Origin: Rhodoferax sediminis | GTDB taxonomy: Bacteria; Pseudomonadota; Gammaproteobacteria; Burkholderiales; Burkholderiaceae_C | Reading direction: 5' to 3' | Length of the DNA stretch: 64,000 nt | Assembly: GCF_006970865.1 (NCBI RefSeq) | Contig: NZ_CP035503.1 | Location: forward strand, 2,803,001-2,867,000 | In this document: positions 40,121 through 50,683 of the stretch, piece by piece | Layout: every line of letters starts with the position of its first letter | Position numbering within the stretch: the stretch's first letter is position 1 | Translations under genes and position numbers: made by a program | Notes under the pieces: generated by a model | What the model was told of the DNA's origin: nothing | The model's database searches: none | Seen by the model: only the letters and a program-made list of their open reading frames with translations

Positions 40121-41704
40121 ATGATGACTCGTTCTTCTTTTATGCGTTTCGTTGGCGCGGCGCTCCTGCCGCTACCTGCCGTGCCGGCATCGGCGCAGGA
40201 AGGCGCCAAGGTCCTGCGCATGGTGCCGCAGACCGACCTGAAGATCCTCGACCCGATCTGGACCACCGCGTTCGTGACGCGCGACCACGGCTACATGATT
40301 TACGACACCTTGTTCGGCATTGACGCCGAAGGCAAAGTGCAGCCGCAGATGGTCGACAAGTACAGTGCATCGCCCAATGCGAAGACTTGGACCTTCACGC
40401 TGCGCAAGGGGCTGGCGTTCCACGACGGCAAGCCGGTAACCTCGGCCGATGTGATCGCCTCGCTGACCCGATGGGGCAAGCGTGACAGCTTGGGGCAGAA
40501 GATGTTCGCGGCGCTCGACACGATCGAAGTGAGCGGCGACAACGGCTGGCGCATGGTGTTCAAGGAGCCGTTCGGCATGGTGCTGGAGGCGCTGGCGAAG
40601 CCCTCGGGCAGCCCGGCCTTCATCATGCCCAAGCGCGTCGCCGATACGCCGGCCGACAAGCAGATCGACGACTATACCGGCTCGGGCCCGTACATCTTCA
40701 AGAAGGACGAGTTCCGCTCCGGCGACAAGGTGGTCTATCTGAAGAACACCCACTACGTGCCGCGCAGCGAAGCACCGTCGGGCCTGGCCGGCGGCAAGCG
40801 GGTCTATGTCGATCGGGTCGAATGGATCATCCTGAAAGACGCGCAGACTCAGGTCAATGCGATCAAGACCGGCGAGGTCGACTTGCTGTCGTGGATGCCG
40901 TCGGACCACTACGCGGCGCTGCGCATCGACCCGAAACTCGAGGTCGTCGAGGCGACGACGGCGGGCTCGTACTTCCTGCATCTGAACCACCACATCCCAC
41001 CGTTCGACAACCCGAAAATCGCCCGGGCCGCGATTATGGCGATCAACCAGGAAGCGCTGCTGCGCGCGCAAATGGTGTACCGCGACCTGTACAAGCCCTG
41101 CACTTCGATCTACCCGTGCGGCTCGCTGCTGGCGTCGGACAAAACCTCGTACTTCACTGGCAAGCCGCAGTTCGAGGAAGCGAAGAAGCTGCTGAAGGAG
41201 GCCGGCTACGACGGCAAGCCGGTAGTACTGATGCAGCCGTCCGACTTCAACCTGCTCAACAAGCTGCCGCCGGTGATGGCGCAGCTGCTCAAGCAGGCCG
41301 GCTTCAACGTCGACATGCAGTCGATGGACTGGCCGACCCTGCTGATGCGCCGCGCCAGGAAGGACCCGGCCGACCAGGGCGGCTGGAACCTGTTCATTAC
41401 CGGCTGGGGCGCCAGCGACAACATGAACCCGATGTACTTCGCGCCGCTAACCGGCAATGGTGAGAAAGGTTGGTTCGGCTGGGCCACCGACCCGAAGCTC
41501 GAACAGCTTAAGAGCGAGTTCGTCGCCACCACCGACCCGGCCGTGCGCAAGCGCCTGGCCGAGGCGATCCAGATCGACGCCTACGACAATGGCTTGTTTG
41601 CCCCGCTGGGTGAGCAAAAGCCGCTGTCGGTGCTGCGCCGCGGTGTCGTCAGCGGCATCGTCAAGGCGCCGGTCAACGTGTTCTGGAACATCAAGAAGAA
41701 CTGA
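40121..41704 (+). CDS. ABC transporter substrate-binding protein, family 5 (peptide type)
   Basis: 527 residues. A signal peptide (RSSFMRFVGAALLPLPAVPASAQ) sends it to the periplasm. Family-5 features: the mature start KVLRMVPQTDLKILDPIWTT, AKTWTFTLRKGLAFHDGKPVTSADV (residues about 85-109), GSGPYIFKKDEF and the VMAQLLKQAGFNVDMQSMDW segment. It should deliver a peptide, opine or similar ligand to the permeases encoded just downstream. Confidence 0.93.
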   Translation: MMTRSSFMRFVGAALLPLPAVPASAQEGAKVLRMVPQTDLKILDPIWTTAFVTRDHGYMIYDTLFGIDAEGKVQPQMVDKYSASPNAKTWTFTLRKGLAFHDGKPVTSADVIASLTRWGKRDSLGQKMFAALDTIEVSGDNGWRMVFKEPFGMVLEALAKPSGSPAFIMPKRVADTPADKQIDDYTGSGPYIFKKDEFRSGDKVVYLKNTHYVPRSEAPSGLAGGKRVYVDRVEWIILKDAQTQVNAIKTGEVDLLSWMPSDHYAALRIDPKLEVVEATTAGSYFLHLNHHIPPFDNPKIARAAIMAINQEALLRAQMVYRDLYKPCTSIYPCGSLLASDKTSYFTGKPQFEEAKKLLKEAGYDGKPVVLMQPSDFNLLNKLPPVMAQLLKQAGFNVDMQSMDWPTLLMRRARKDPADQGGWNLFITGWGASDNMNPMYFAPLTGNGEKGWFGWATDPKLEQLKSEFVATTDPAVRKRLAEAIQIDAYDNGLFAPLGEQKPLSVLRRGVVSGIVKAPVNVFWNIKKN

Positions 41705-41726
41705 ACCCTGGCCTCACGAACCCACC

Positions 41727-42668
41727 ATGTTGTCCTTCCTGTTACGACGCATCGTCGCCACCATCCCGGTGCTGGTGATCGTCGCGCTGATCGTTTTCCT
41801 GATGACGCGGCTGGCGCCGGGCGATCCGGCAGCGGTTATCGTCGGCGACACCGGCACCTCGGCCGACATTGCCCGCGTGCGGACCCAGCTCGGCCTCGAC
41901 CAGCCGCTGCCGGTGCAGTTCGCCAAGTGGTCGGCGCAGGTCCTGCGGGGCGATCTCGGCGAGTCGCTGTTCATGAAGCAAACCGTCGCCTCGCTGATCG
42001 GCCAGCGCATCGAGCCGACCCTGTCGCTGGCGGGCCTGACCCTGGTGCTGACGGTGCTGGTCGCCGTGCCACTCGGTGTGCTCGCCGCCTGGCGCCACGG
42101 CGGCTGGCTTGACCGTGCGCTGATGGGCTTCTCGGTACTCGGCTTTTCGATTCCGACCTTCGTAATCGGCTATCTGCTGATCTGGCTGGTCGCGCTGAAG
42201 GGCGGGTTGCTGCCGGTGCAGGGCTATGTCCGGCTCGATCAGGGGCTGTGGTCGTGGTTGCGCAACCTGATCTTGCCCGGGTTGACCCTGTCGATCGTTT
42301 ACGTTGCGTTGATCGCGCGCGTCACCCGCGCCGCGGTGGCCGAGGCGTTGACCGAGGACTACATCCGCACCGCGCGTTCGAAAGGCATCAGCGAGCGCCA
42401 CGTGCTGGTGCGCCATGCGCTGATCAACGCCGCGGTGCCCATCGTCACGGTGATCGGCATCGGCGTCGCGCTGCTGATCGGCGGCGTCGTCGTCACCGAG
42501 ACCGTGTTCGCGATCCCCGGCCTCGGCCAGTTGACGGTGGATGCGGTGCTGTCGCGCGACTACCCCCTGATCCAGGGCATCACGCTGTTCTTCTCGGTCA
42601 TCTATGTCCTGATCAACCTGCTGGTGGACCTGAGCTACCTGCTGCTCGATCCGCGCATCCGCTACTGA
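41727..42668 (+). CDS. ABC transporter permease, DppB type
   Basis: 313 residues from the ATG at 41727, 22 bases after the binding-protein gene. Six membrane segments are expected; the first is IVATIPVLVIVALIVFLMTRL and is followed by the DppB hallmark APGDPAAVIVG. The coupling-helix motif that contacts the ATPase is EALTEDYIRTARSKGISERHVLVRHALINA (about residues 210-239). It pairs with the DppC-type permease encoded next. Confidence 0.93.
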   Translation: MLSFLLRRIVATIPVLVIVALIVFLMTRLAPGDPAAVIVGDTGTSADIARVRTQLGLDQPLPVQFAKWSAQVLRGDLGESLFMKQTVASLIGQRIEPTLSLAGLTLVLTVLVAVPLGVLAAWRHGGWLDRALMGFSVLGFSIPTFVIGYLLIWLVALKGGLLPVQGYVRLDQGLWSWLRNLILPGLTLSIVYVALIARVTRAAVAEALTEDYIRTARSKGISERHVLVRHALINAAVPIVTVIGIGVALLIGGVVVTETVFAIPGLGQLTVDAVLSRDYPLIQGITLFFSVIYVLINLLVDLSYLLLDPRIRY

Positions 42669-42684
42669 ATTCGAGAAACCGACC

Positions 42685-43635
42685 ATGGCCGAAGTACGTC
42701 ACCCCCTGCCCGAGCCTGCTGATGTGATGGCCGATACGCTGCCTGTGGCGCAGCAGCGCGTCTCGATGACGCGTCGCGTGCTGCGTAACGGTGCCGTGCG
42801 CTTCGGTACGATCATCTTGCTGCTGCTGATCCTGGCGGCGATCGGCGCACCCTGGCTCGGCACCATCGACCCGACCCTGATCGACCCGGGCGCCGCCAAC
42901 CTGCTGCCCGGCACGCACGCCGAATTCATGACGCTGGGTGGCGACACGTTCCAGCACTGGTTCGCGATGGGCAGCGACAGCCTTGGGCGCGATATCTGGA
43001 GCCGCGTAATTTATGGTGCGCGCGTCTCGCTCAGCGTCGGCGTCGCGGTGGCGCTCCTGGCGATGGCGGTCGGCATGACGGTCGGGCTGATTGCGGGGTA
43101 CTTTCGCCGCCTCGACGGCCTGATCATGCGGGTGATGGACGGGCTGATGGCGATCCCCGGCATCCTGTTCGCGATCACTTTGATGGCGCTCTGGCGCGCC
43201 AGCCTGACGACCATCATCGTCGCGATCGCGGTACCCGAAGTGCCCAGGGTCGCGCGGCTGGTGCGCTCGGTGGTGCTGACGATTCGCGAGGAGCCGTATG
43301 TGGAGGCGGCGGTCGCGCTCGACACGCCGACCTGGAAGGTGCTCACGCGCCACATCCTGCCGAACGCGATCGCTCCGCTGATCATTCAGGGCACCTATGT
43401 GTGCGCCTCGGCGATCCTGGTCGAGGCCATTCTGTCGTTCCTCGGCGTCGGCATGCCGCCGGACATTCCGAGCTGGGGCAACATCATGGCCGAGGCCCGC
43501 TCGCAGTTCACGCAGTACCCGCACAGCGTGCTGTTCCCGGGGATTTTTCTGGCCCTGACGGTGCTGGCGGTCAATATTCTCGGCGACGGGCTGCGCGACA
43601 CGCTCGACCCGAAGTTCAACAAGCGCGGGGGCTGA
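42685..43635 (+). CDS. ABC transporter permease, DppC type
   Basis: 316 residues. An N-terminal extension precedes the first membrane helix (FGTIILLLLILAAIGAPWL). The DppC signature GSDSLGRDIWSRVIYGARVSL is followed by the coupling helix EEPYVEAAVALDTPTWKVLTRHILPN and GVGMPPDIPSWGNIM. It forms the membrane channel with the preceding permease. The ATPase gene starts four bases after its stop. Confidence 0.93.
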   Translation: MAEVRHPLPEPADVMADTLPVAQQRVSMTRRVLRNGAVRFGTIILLLLILAAIGAPWLGTIDPTLIDPGAANLLPGTHAEFMTLGGDTFQHWFAMGSDSLGRDIWSRVIYGARVSLSVGVAVALLAMAVGMTVGLIAGYFRRLDGLIMRVMDGLMAIPGILFAITLMALWRASLTTIIVAIAVPEVPRVARLVRSVVLTIREEPYVEAAVALDTPTWKVLTRHILPNAIAPLIIQGTYVCASAILVEAILSFLGVGMPPDIPSWGNIMAEARSQFTQYPHSVLFPGIFLALTVLAVNILGDGLRDTLDPKFNKRGG

Positions 43636-43639
43636 TGAC

Positions 43640-45303
<1,664 letters not shown>

Positions 45304-45307
<4 letters not shown>

Positions 45308-46824
45308 GCGGCAGCCAACCCCTTCGCATTCTGATCGCGGGGTTTCAGCACGAGACCAATACCTTCGCTCCGACCAAGGCCGACTGGGCGGCCTTCAACC
45401 GCGGCGAGACGTTCCCGGCCTATGTGCACGGGCCGGTCATGGTCAAACGCTTTGCGGAAGCCAACATTCCGGTCGGCGGCTTTATCAGCGAGGCGCGGAC
45501 ACACGGCTGGACGCTGCTGCCCTCGTGCTGGGCCGGCGCGACGCCATCGGCCCACGTGACGCAGGATGCGTTCGAGCGCCTCGCCGGCGAGATCCTGCGC
45601 GATCTGCGCGCGGCTCTCGCGCATGGCGGGTTGGACGCGGTCTACCTCGACCTGCACGGCGCCGCCGTGGCCGAGCATCTCGATGACGCCGAGGGTGAGT
45701 TGCTGGCGCGCATCCGCACTGAGGCCGGGCCCGACGTGCCCATCGTCGCCAGTCTCGACATGCACGCCAACGTCACGCAGCAGATGCTGGAGACGGCCGA
45801 CGCACTGGCCTGCTACCGCACCTACCCGCATGTCGATATGGCCGACACCGGGCGCTTGGCCGCGCGCCTGCTGGCGCGGCGCCTGCAGTGCGGCCGACGC
45901 GAGTCGCTGCACGCGATGCGCCTGTCGTTCCTGCTGCCGCTCAATGTGCAGACCACCATGGCCGAGCCCGCCGCATCGATCTACGCCGAGCTGCGCGCGC
46001 TGGAGGCCGAGCATGACGTAGTGCTGAGTTTCGCCACCGGCTTTCCGGCTGCCGACATCGCCGAATGTGGCCCGGTGGTCTGGGCCCATGGCGAGGCGGC
46101 TGAGGCGGCGGTGCGCAAGCTGTATGCGCGTATCGATGCGCCGCGCTCGCAGTGGCGGCTGGACCTGCTCGCGCCGCGGGCCGCCGTGGCGCGCGGCCTG
46201 GAGATCGCGGCCGGCGCACGCCGGCCGGTTGTGATCGCCGACACCCAGGACAACCCCGGTGCCGGCGGCGACAGCAACACCACTGGCATGCTGCACGCGC
46301 TGTTGGCCGAGGGCGCCGGGCGGCGCTTTCCGCAACAGGTGGCCCTGGGCCTGATGTGGGACCCCGAGGCCGCCGCCGCCGCGCATGCCGCAGGTGTGGG
46401 CAACGAAATCACGCTGGCCCTGGGCGCCGCTGTGCCGACCTTCACCGGCGTCGCCAGCGACTCGCCGCTGCAGGGCCGCTTTACCGTGCGCGCCCTGAGC
46501 GACGGCCACATTGCGCTCAAGGGACCCATGACCATGGATCCGACCGTCGAACTCGGCCCCAGTGCCTGCCTCGAGATCGACGGCGTGCTGGTGGCCGTGG
46601 CCAGCGCCAAGAGCCAGATGCTGGACCGCGAGCTGTTTCGCCAACTCGGCATCGAACCCGAGCGCATGAAACTGCTGGTCAACAAGAGCTCGGTGCATTT
46701 CCGCGCCGACTTCGCGCCGATCGCCGAGGCCATTCTGGTGGCCAAGGCGGCCGGGCCGATGGCGGCCGACCCGACCGATCTGCCCTGGCGCAAGCTGCCT
46801 CTCACCATGTCACGGCACCCTTGA
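45304..46824 (+). CDS. M81-family metallopeptidase (MlrC-like)
   Basis: 506 residues. The N-terminal domain carries the metal-site signatures ILIAGFQHETNTFAPTKADW, YLDLHGAAVAEH and SLDMHANVTQQM, followed by CYRTYPHVDMADTG; the C-terminal domain has DTQDNPGAGGDSNTTGML. The named member, MlrC, opens the linear peptide products of microcystin breakdown, but most M81 proteins sit beside peptide or amino-acid transporters and have unknown substrates. Coupling to the ABC ATPase shows that the imported compound is its likely substrate. Confidence 0.9.
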
Positions 46825-46858
46825 CGTGCCGCTGCATCCGCAACCTACCCCTTCCGTT

Positions 46859-48049
46859 ATGTCCCAGACTGCAAATCAATCCCTGAGCTACCTGCACCAG
46901 CATGCCGACGAACTGACCTCGATCCGGCACCGCATCCACCAGCACCCCGAGCTTGCCTTTGAAGAGTTCGCGACCAGCGACCTCGTTGCTGAGAAGCTGA
47001 CGCAATGGGGTTACCAGGTTGAACGAGGACTCGGCGGTACCGGCGTGGTCGGCCAGCTGAGGCGGGGTCATGGCCGCAAGCGCCTGGGCCTGCGCGCGGA
47101 CATGGACGCACTGCCGATCGAAGAAAAGAGCGGCGTGGCGTACGCGAGTTGTCGACCGGGCATCATGCACGCCTGCGGGCATGACGGCCACACCGCGATG
47201 CTGCTCGGCGCGGCGCAATATCTGACCCAGCACGGCGAGTTCTCTGGCACGCTGAACCTGATCTTCCAGCCGGCCGAGGAAGGTGGCGGGGGCGCGGTGC
47301 GAATGATGGACGAGGGGCTGTTCGACAAATATCCCTGCGACGCCGTGTTCGCAATGCACAACGGCCCCGGCGTACCCCAGGGCCATCTGGTGTTCCGGGA
47401 TGGCCCAATGATGGCCTCATCCGACTATGTCACCATCACACTTCATGGCGTGGGCGGCCACGGCGCGGAGCCGCACCGCACGGCTGATCCAATCGTTGCC
47501 GCGTCCAGCATCGTGATGGCTTTGCAAACCATCGTCTCGCGCAATGCCCATCCGATGGACATGGCCATCGTCACCGTCGGCGCGCTGCACGGCGGCAAGG
47601 CCAACAACGTAATTCCCGATACCGCCATTCTTGAACTTAGTGTTCGCGCGCTCACATGTGAAATGCGCGAACTGCTGGAGCGGCGCATCAAAGCCCTGGT
47701 GACTGCCCAGGCAGACAGCTTTGGCGTTCGCGCGGAGATCGACTACCGGCGCGGTTATGCGGTGCTGGTCAACACGCTTGCCGAAACTGACTTTGCCCGG
47801 CAAGTCGCACTGGAGCTGGTGGGACCGGAGAAGACCGTGCTGCATGGTCCCGCAATCACGGCCAGCGAAGACTTCTCCTTCATGCTGGAAAAAGTGCCTG
47901 GCTGTTACCTCATTATCGGCAACGGTGACGGCGCGGGTGGTTGCGCCGTCCACAATCCGGGCTACGACTTCAACGACAACAATCTGGTGGTGGGTGCCGC
48001 ATACTGGGCGCGACTGACGGAACGGTTCCTGGCCACAGCTCCCACCTGA
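46859..48049 (+). CDS. M20-family amidohydrolase (hippurate hydrolase type)
   Basis: 396 residues from the ATG at 46859; a GTG at 46826 is an in-frame alternative. Metal ligands lie in HACGHDGHTAMLLGAAQYL, the catalytic EE in FQPAEEGGGGAVRM, and further ligands in AMHNGPG and the C-terminal ITASEDFSFML. Such enzymes cleave N-acyl amino acids or small amides. It is the last gene of the transporter cluster and would act after the M81 peptidase. Confidence 0.93.
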   Translation: MSQTANQSLSYLHQHADELTSIRHRIHQHPELAFEEFATSDLVAEKLTQWGYQVERGLGGTGVVGQLRRGHGRKRLGLRADMDALPIEEKSGVAYASCRPGIMHACGHDGHTAMLLGAAQYLTQHGEFSGTLNLIFQPAEEGGGGAVRMMDEGLFDKYPCDAVFAMHNGPGVPQGHLVFRDGPMMASSDYVTITLHGVGGHGAEPHRTADPIVAASSIVMALQTIVSRNAHPMDMAIVTVGALHGGKANNVIPDTAILELSVRALTCEMRELLERRIKALVTAQADSFGVRAEIDYRRGYAVLVNTLAETDFARQVALELVGPEKTVLHGPAITASEDFSFMLEKVPGCYLIIGNGDGAGGCAVHNPGYDFNDNNLVVGAAYWARLTERFLATAPT

Positions 48050-48110
48050 CAAGGCAAGCCCGCGCGCGTTTCGGCGAAAGCCGGGCGCGGTAGCGATAGC
48101 GATAGCGCCT

Positions 48111-48614
48111 TCAGACCGGGTAGATCAGCGAGTTGAGAACCATCTCGCTGTCGTAGATGCACTGGCGACTTTGAAAGCGCAGGCCGGCCTCGGTGCGCAC
48201 GATCCGGTCGATGTAGCGGCCCACGTTGTAGACCTCGCTCACGCCGCCGGGTTTGGTCCGGAACACGGCGTAATGGGCCTGCGCATGAATGATGCCGTTG
48301 TTCACCGCCAGCACCTGCGCGGGGCTGACGATGTGCCGCATGTAGTACGGCGCGTGGAAGATCGTCTGGGTCACGCCGTAGACCCGATCCTTCATCATGC
48401 CCTGGCTCTCCAGGTCGATCAGCGCCAGCGGCAGGCCGCGGTCGAAGTTCTCGCGGGCCTGCACCTTGTAGCTTGCATCCGGCAGAAAGAATTCGGGCCA
48501 GGCCTCGAAGCGCTGCTCGTCCAGCGCGGCCGCGCAGGCGGCGTTGAGCTGGTCGATCTGGTGCTGCAGCAGCAAGGCTTCGACACTCCCGGCCGTTGGG
48601 GCGTGGGTGCTCAT
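48111..48614 (-). CDS. nagH: Aromatic-ring-hydroxylating dioxygenase beta subunit (NagH-like)
   Basis: 167 residues. The small subunit has the cystatin-like fold and no metal centre. Recognisable pieces are LLQHQIDQLNAACAAALDEQRFEAWPEFF, MKDRVYGVTQTIFHAPYYMRHIVS and FQSRQCIYDSEMVLNSLIYPV near the C-terminus (each a family-conserved region). It overlaps the alpha-subunit gene by four bases. The paired alpha subunit resembles NagG of salicylate 5-hydroxylase, so this is NagH-like; substrate identity is not proven. Confidence 0.85.
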   Translation of the reverse strand: MSTHAPTAGSVEALLLQHQIDQLNAACAAALDEQRFEAWPEFFLPDASYKVQARENFDRGLPLALIDLESQGMMKDRVYGVTQTIFHAPYYMRHIVSPAQVLAVNNGIIHAQAHYAVFRTKPGGVSEVYNVGRYIDRIVRTEAGLRFQSRQCIYDSEMVLNSLIYPV

Positions 48615-49930
48615 ACGGCCATCACCTTCTTCCAGTAGGCATACATGCTGCGGATCAGGGTCTCCGTCACCATGTGCTCGGTCATCTCCGTGCCGGTGCC
48701 GCCCAGTTCACACAGGGTCGAACCGCCCTCGCCCCACTGGCGGAAACCGCCCTGACTCAGTTCGATCACCTCGCCGTCGTCAGCGCTCACAAAGCCGGCC
48801 GGGCCGAACAGATTCGACTGGCGCAGCCGGCGCCGCGTCATCTCGGGCGTGTCGTCGGCAAAGCCGAAATGCGTCCAGACAAAATCGAACTCGCCCGCGC
48901 CGCGCGGCACGATGTGGCGCGTGGACAGCGAGTTGACCTGTTGCTGGATGATGAGGCTGGGGAACAGCGTGATCATCGTTACGGTCGGCGTGATCTCGGC
49001 ACCCGGATTCGACGGGTCGGGGATACGCCACCACGGCTCCGGCACTACGTCGAGCAGGCGGTCGTCGTGCAGCGTCATGCCGGCCTTGAAGCTGGTCACG
49101 CCCTGCGTCACCGCAGCTTGCCCGCCTTCGTTCTTTCTGGAAATCATCACCGCGTGGCGGCCCTGCGCGTCCATCACCATGCGCGATTTCTGGTCGGCCC
49201 GCCACAGCCCGAAGGTCACGAACCAGGTGTGCAGCAGGCCCGGGTGGTACGGGTCCTTGATGTTTTCCATCATGAGTTTCCAGTTGCCCGGAATGCGCTG
49301 GCGGTTGTAGCCCAGCAGCGTGAGCGTGTGCCCCTTGAAGATGCGCTCCAGCCACGGCATGACGTTGGGGCCGAGGTAATCCTGCAGCGGCTCGGTCTCG
49401 TCGCTGAAGGTGGCCAACACCAGCCCGTGCAGGGTGGCCACGCGCAGCTTCGTCAGGCCGTGGTCCTTGAGCTCGAAGCCCTCCGGCATGCCGCCGTTGA
49501 CGCAGTCGCCGTCCTTCACCCCATCCTTGAACGGCAAGCCCGCCAGATCGCCGTTGAGCTTGTAGGTCCACTGGTGGTACGGGCAGACAAAGCTGCGCGC
49601 GTTGCCCTGCAGCTTCTGGCAAAAGCGCACGCCACGGTGCACGCAGCGGTTTTCCACCACACGGATGCCGCTGTCTGTATCGCGGTCTTTGGGGGCCACA
49701 CGGTCGCGCACCATCAGCACCTGGCGCTCGCCGATATGGCTCAGCTTGTAGTCGCCCACATTGGGTATCTCGACCTCCAGGCCCACGTAGCACCAGTGCG
49801 CGCCGTAAAAAATGGCTTCCAGTTCGCGCTGGTACAACTGGCCGTCGGTATAGGCCCAAAATGGAATGCGGCTGGAGCCTGGCTGGCTCCAGCGGGAAAG
49901 AGCAGAACTTGAAGCCTGAGGTGCGTTCAT
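48611..49930 (-). CDS. nagG: Rieske oxygenase alpha subunit (NagG-like, salicylate 5-hydroxylase family)
   Basis: 439 residues. The Rieske ligands are in CVHRGVRFC and CPYHQW (Cys and His of each). The mononuclear iron site is in NIKDPYHPGLLHTWF, with a later aspartate. PFWAYTDGQLYQRELEAIFY at the start, the GYNRQRIPGNWKLMMENIKD region and FGLWRAD are what I recall of salicylate 5-hydroxylase large subunits (NagG). The enzyme needs a ferredoxin and a reductase, which are not encoded beside it. GAGGAG lies just before the ATG, and a 19-base palindrome overlaps the promoter region. Related enzymes act on anthranilate or other benzoates, so the substrate is provisional. Confidence 0.87.
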   Translation of the reverse strand: MNAPQASSSALSRWSQPGSSRIPFWAYTDGQLYQRELEAIFYGAHWCYVGLEVEIPNVGDYKLSHIGERQVLMVRDRVAPKDRDTDSGIRVVENRCVHRGVRFCQKLQGNARSFVCPYHQWTYKLNGDLAGLPFKDGVKDGDCVNGGMPEGFELKDHGLTKLRVATLHGLVLATFSDETEPLQDYLGPNVMPWLERIFKGHTLTLLGYNRQRIPGNWKLMMENIKDPYHPGLLHTWFVTFGLWRADQKSRMVMDAQGRHAVMISRKNEGGQAAVTQGVTSFKAGMTLHDDRLLDVVPEPWWRIPDPSNPGAEITPTVTMITLFPSLIIQQQVNSLSTRHIVPRGAGEFDFVWTHFGFADDTPEMTRRRLRQSNLFGPAGFVSADDGEVIELSQGGFRQWGEGGSTLCELGGTGTEMTEHMVTETLIRSMYAYWKKVMAV

Positions 49931-49964
49931 GGCACTCCTCGCACGGTGGCGGTTGACGAGTCTA

Positions 49965-49983
49965 GATAATATGCTTGATTATC
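49965..49983. promoter_or_regulatory. Palindromic operator upstream of the Rieske oxygenase genes
   Basis: GATAAT (49965-49970) and ATTATC (49978-49983) form a perfect inverted repeat with seven bases between, about 35 bases upstream of the alpha-subunit start on the minus strand and overlapping a TTGATA that could serve as -35. Geometry is that of a MarR-family operator. Confidence 0.55.
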
Positions 49984-50647
49984 AATTCGGACCCGTTGAC
50001 CTTGAGGCCGCCTGCCCTCTGCGGGCCTTCCAGGCGCCCAACAGGACGAACAGCCCCGGGATCAGGATCAGCGCCCAGATCACCTTTTCAAGGTTCGCCT
50101 TGACAAACGGGATGTTGCCGAAGAAATAACCGACGGTGACGAGTCCGCCCACCCACAGCGCGCCGCCGGTCACATCGAACAGCGTGAATTTGCGCCGCGT
50201 CATCTGCGCCACGCCCGCCACGAAGGGCGCGAAGGTGCGCACGAACGGCATGAAGCGCGCCGCCACGATGGTGATGCCGCCATAGCGTTCGTAAAAGCTG
50301 TGCGCCTGGTCGAACGCCCGCTTGTTGAAAAACTTGGAGTCTTCCCACTGGAACACCCGGGGCCCGAAATAATGGCCGATCGTGTAGTTGGACTGGTTGC
50401 CCAGCACCGCGGCGGCCAGCAGCAGCGCAACCGTCAGCGGGTAGTTCATCAGGCCCACGCCGCACATCGCACCGGCGACGAACAGGAGCGAGTCCCCCGG
50501 CAAGAACGGCATGACCACGAGGCCGGTCTCGACAAAAATAATCAAAAACAGCAGTGCATAGACCCACAGGCCGTAGCTGGTGACAAACGCCTCGAGGTGC
50601 TTGTCCACGTGCAGGATGAAGTCGATCAGAAAAGCAATAAGTTCCAT
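49982..50647 (-). CDS. DedA-family membrane protein
   Basis: 221 residues with several membrane segments. Family motifs are FVETGLVVMPFLPGDSLLFVAGAM (about 40-63), GNQSNYTIGHYFGPRVF and the arginine-containing TIVAARFMPFVRTFAPFVAGVAQM with the following MTRRKFTLFDVTGGALWVG. DedA proteins are undecaprenyl-phosphate or phosphatidylethanolamine flippases, or proton-linked transporters, at the inner membrane. It diverges from mutL with 36 bases between the starts. Confidence 0.92.
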   Translation of the reverse strand: MELIAFLIDFILHVDKHLEAFVTSYGLWVYALLFLIIFVETGLVVMPFLPGDSLLFVAGAMCGVGLMNYPLTVALLLAAAVLGNQSNYTIGHYFGPRVFQWEDSKFFNKRAFDQAHSFYERYGGITIVAARFMPFVRTFAPFVAGVAQMTRRKFTLFDVTGGALWVGGLVTVGYFFGNIPFVKANLEKVIWALILIPGLFVLLGAWKARRGQAASRSTGPN

Positions 50648-50683
50648 GGGAAAGGATTATCCCTGCACCCCTAAAATGGCCCG

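Noticed and set aside
48085..48105. Triple GCGATA motif between the M20 gene and the dioxygenase genes
   Set aside because: Short microsatellite within a convergent intergenic hairpin region; no sign of function.
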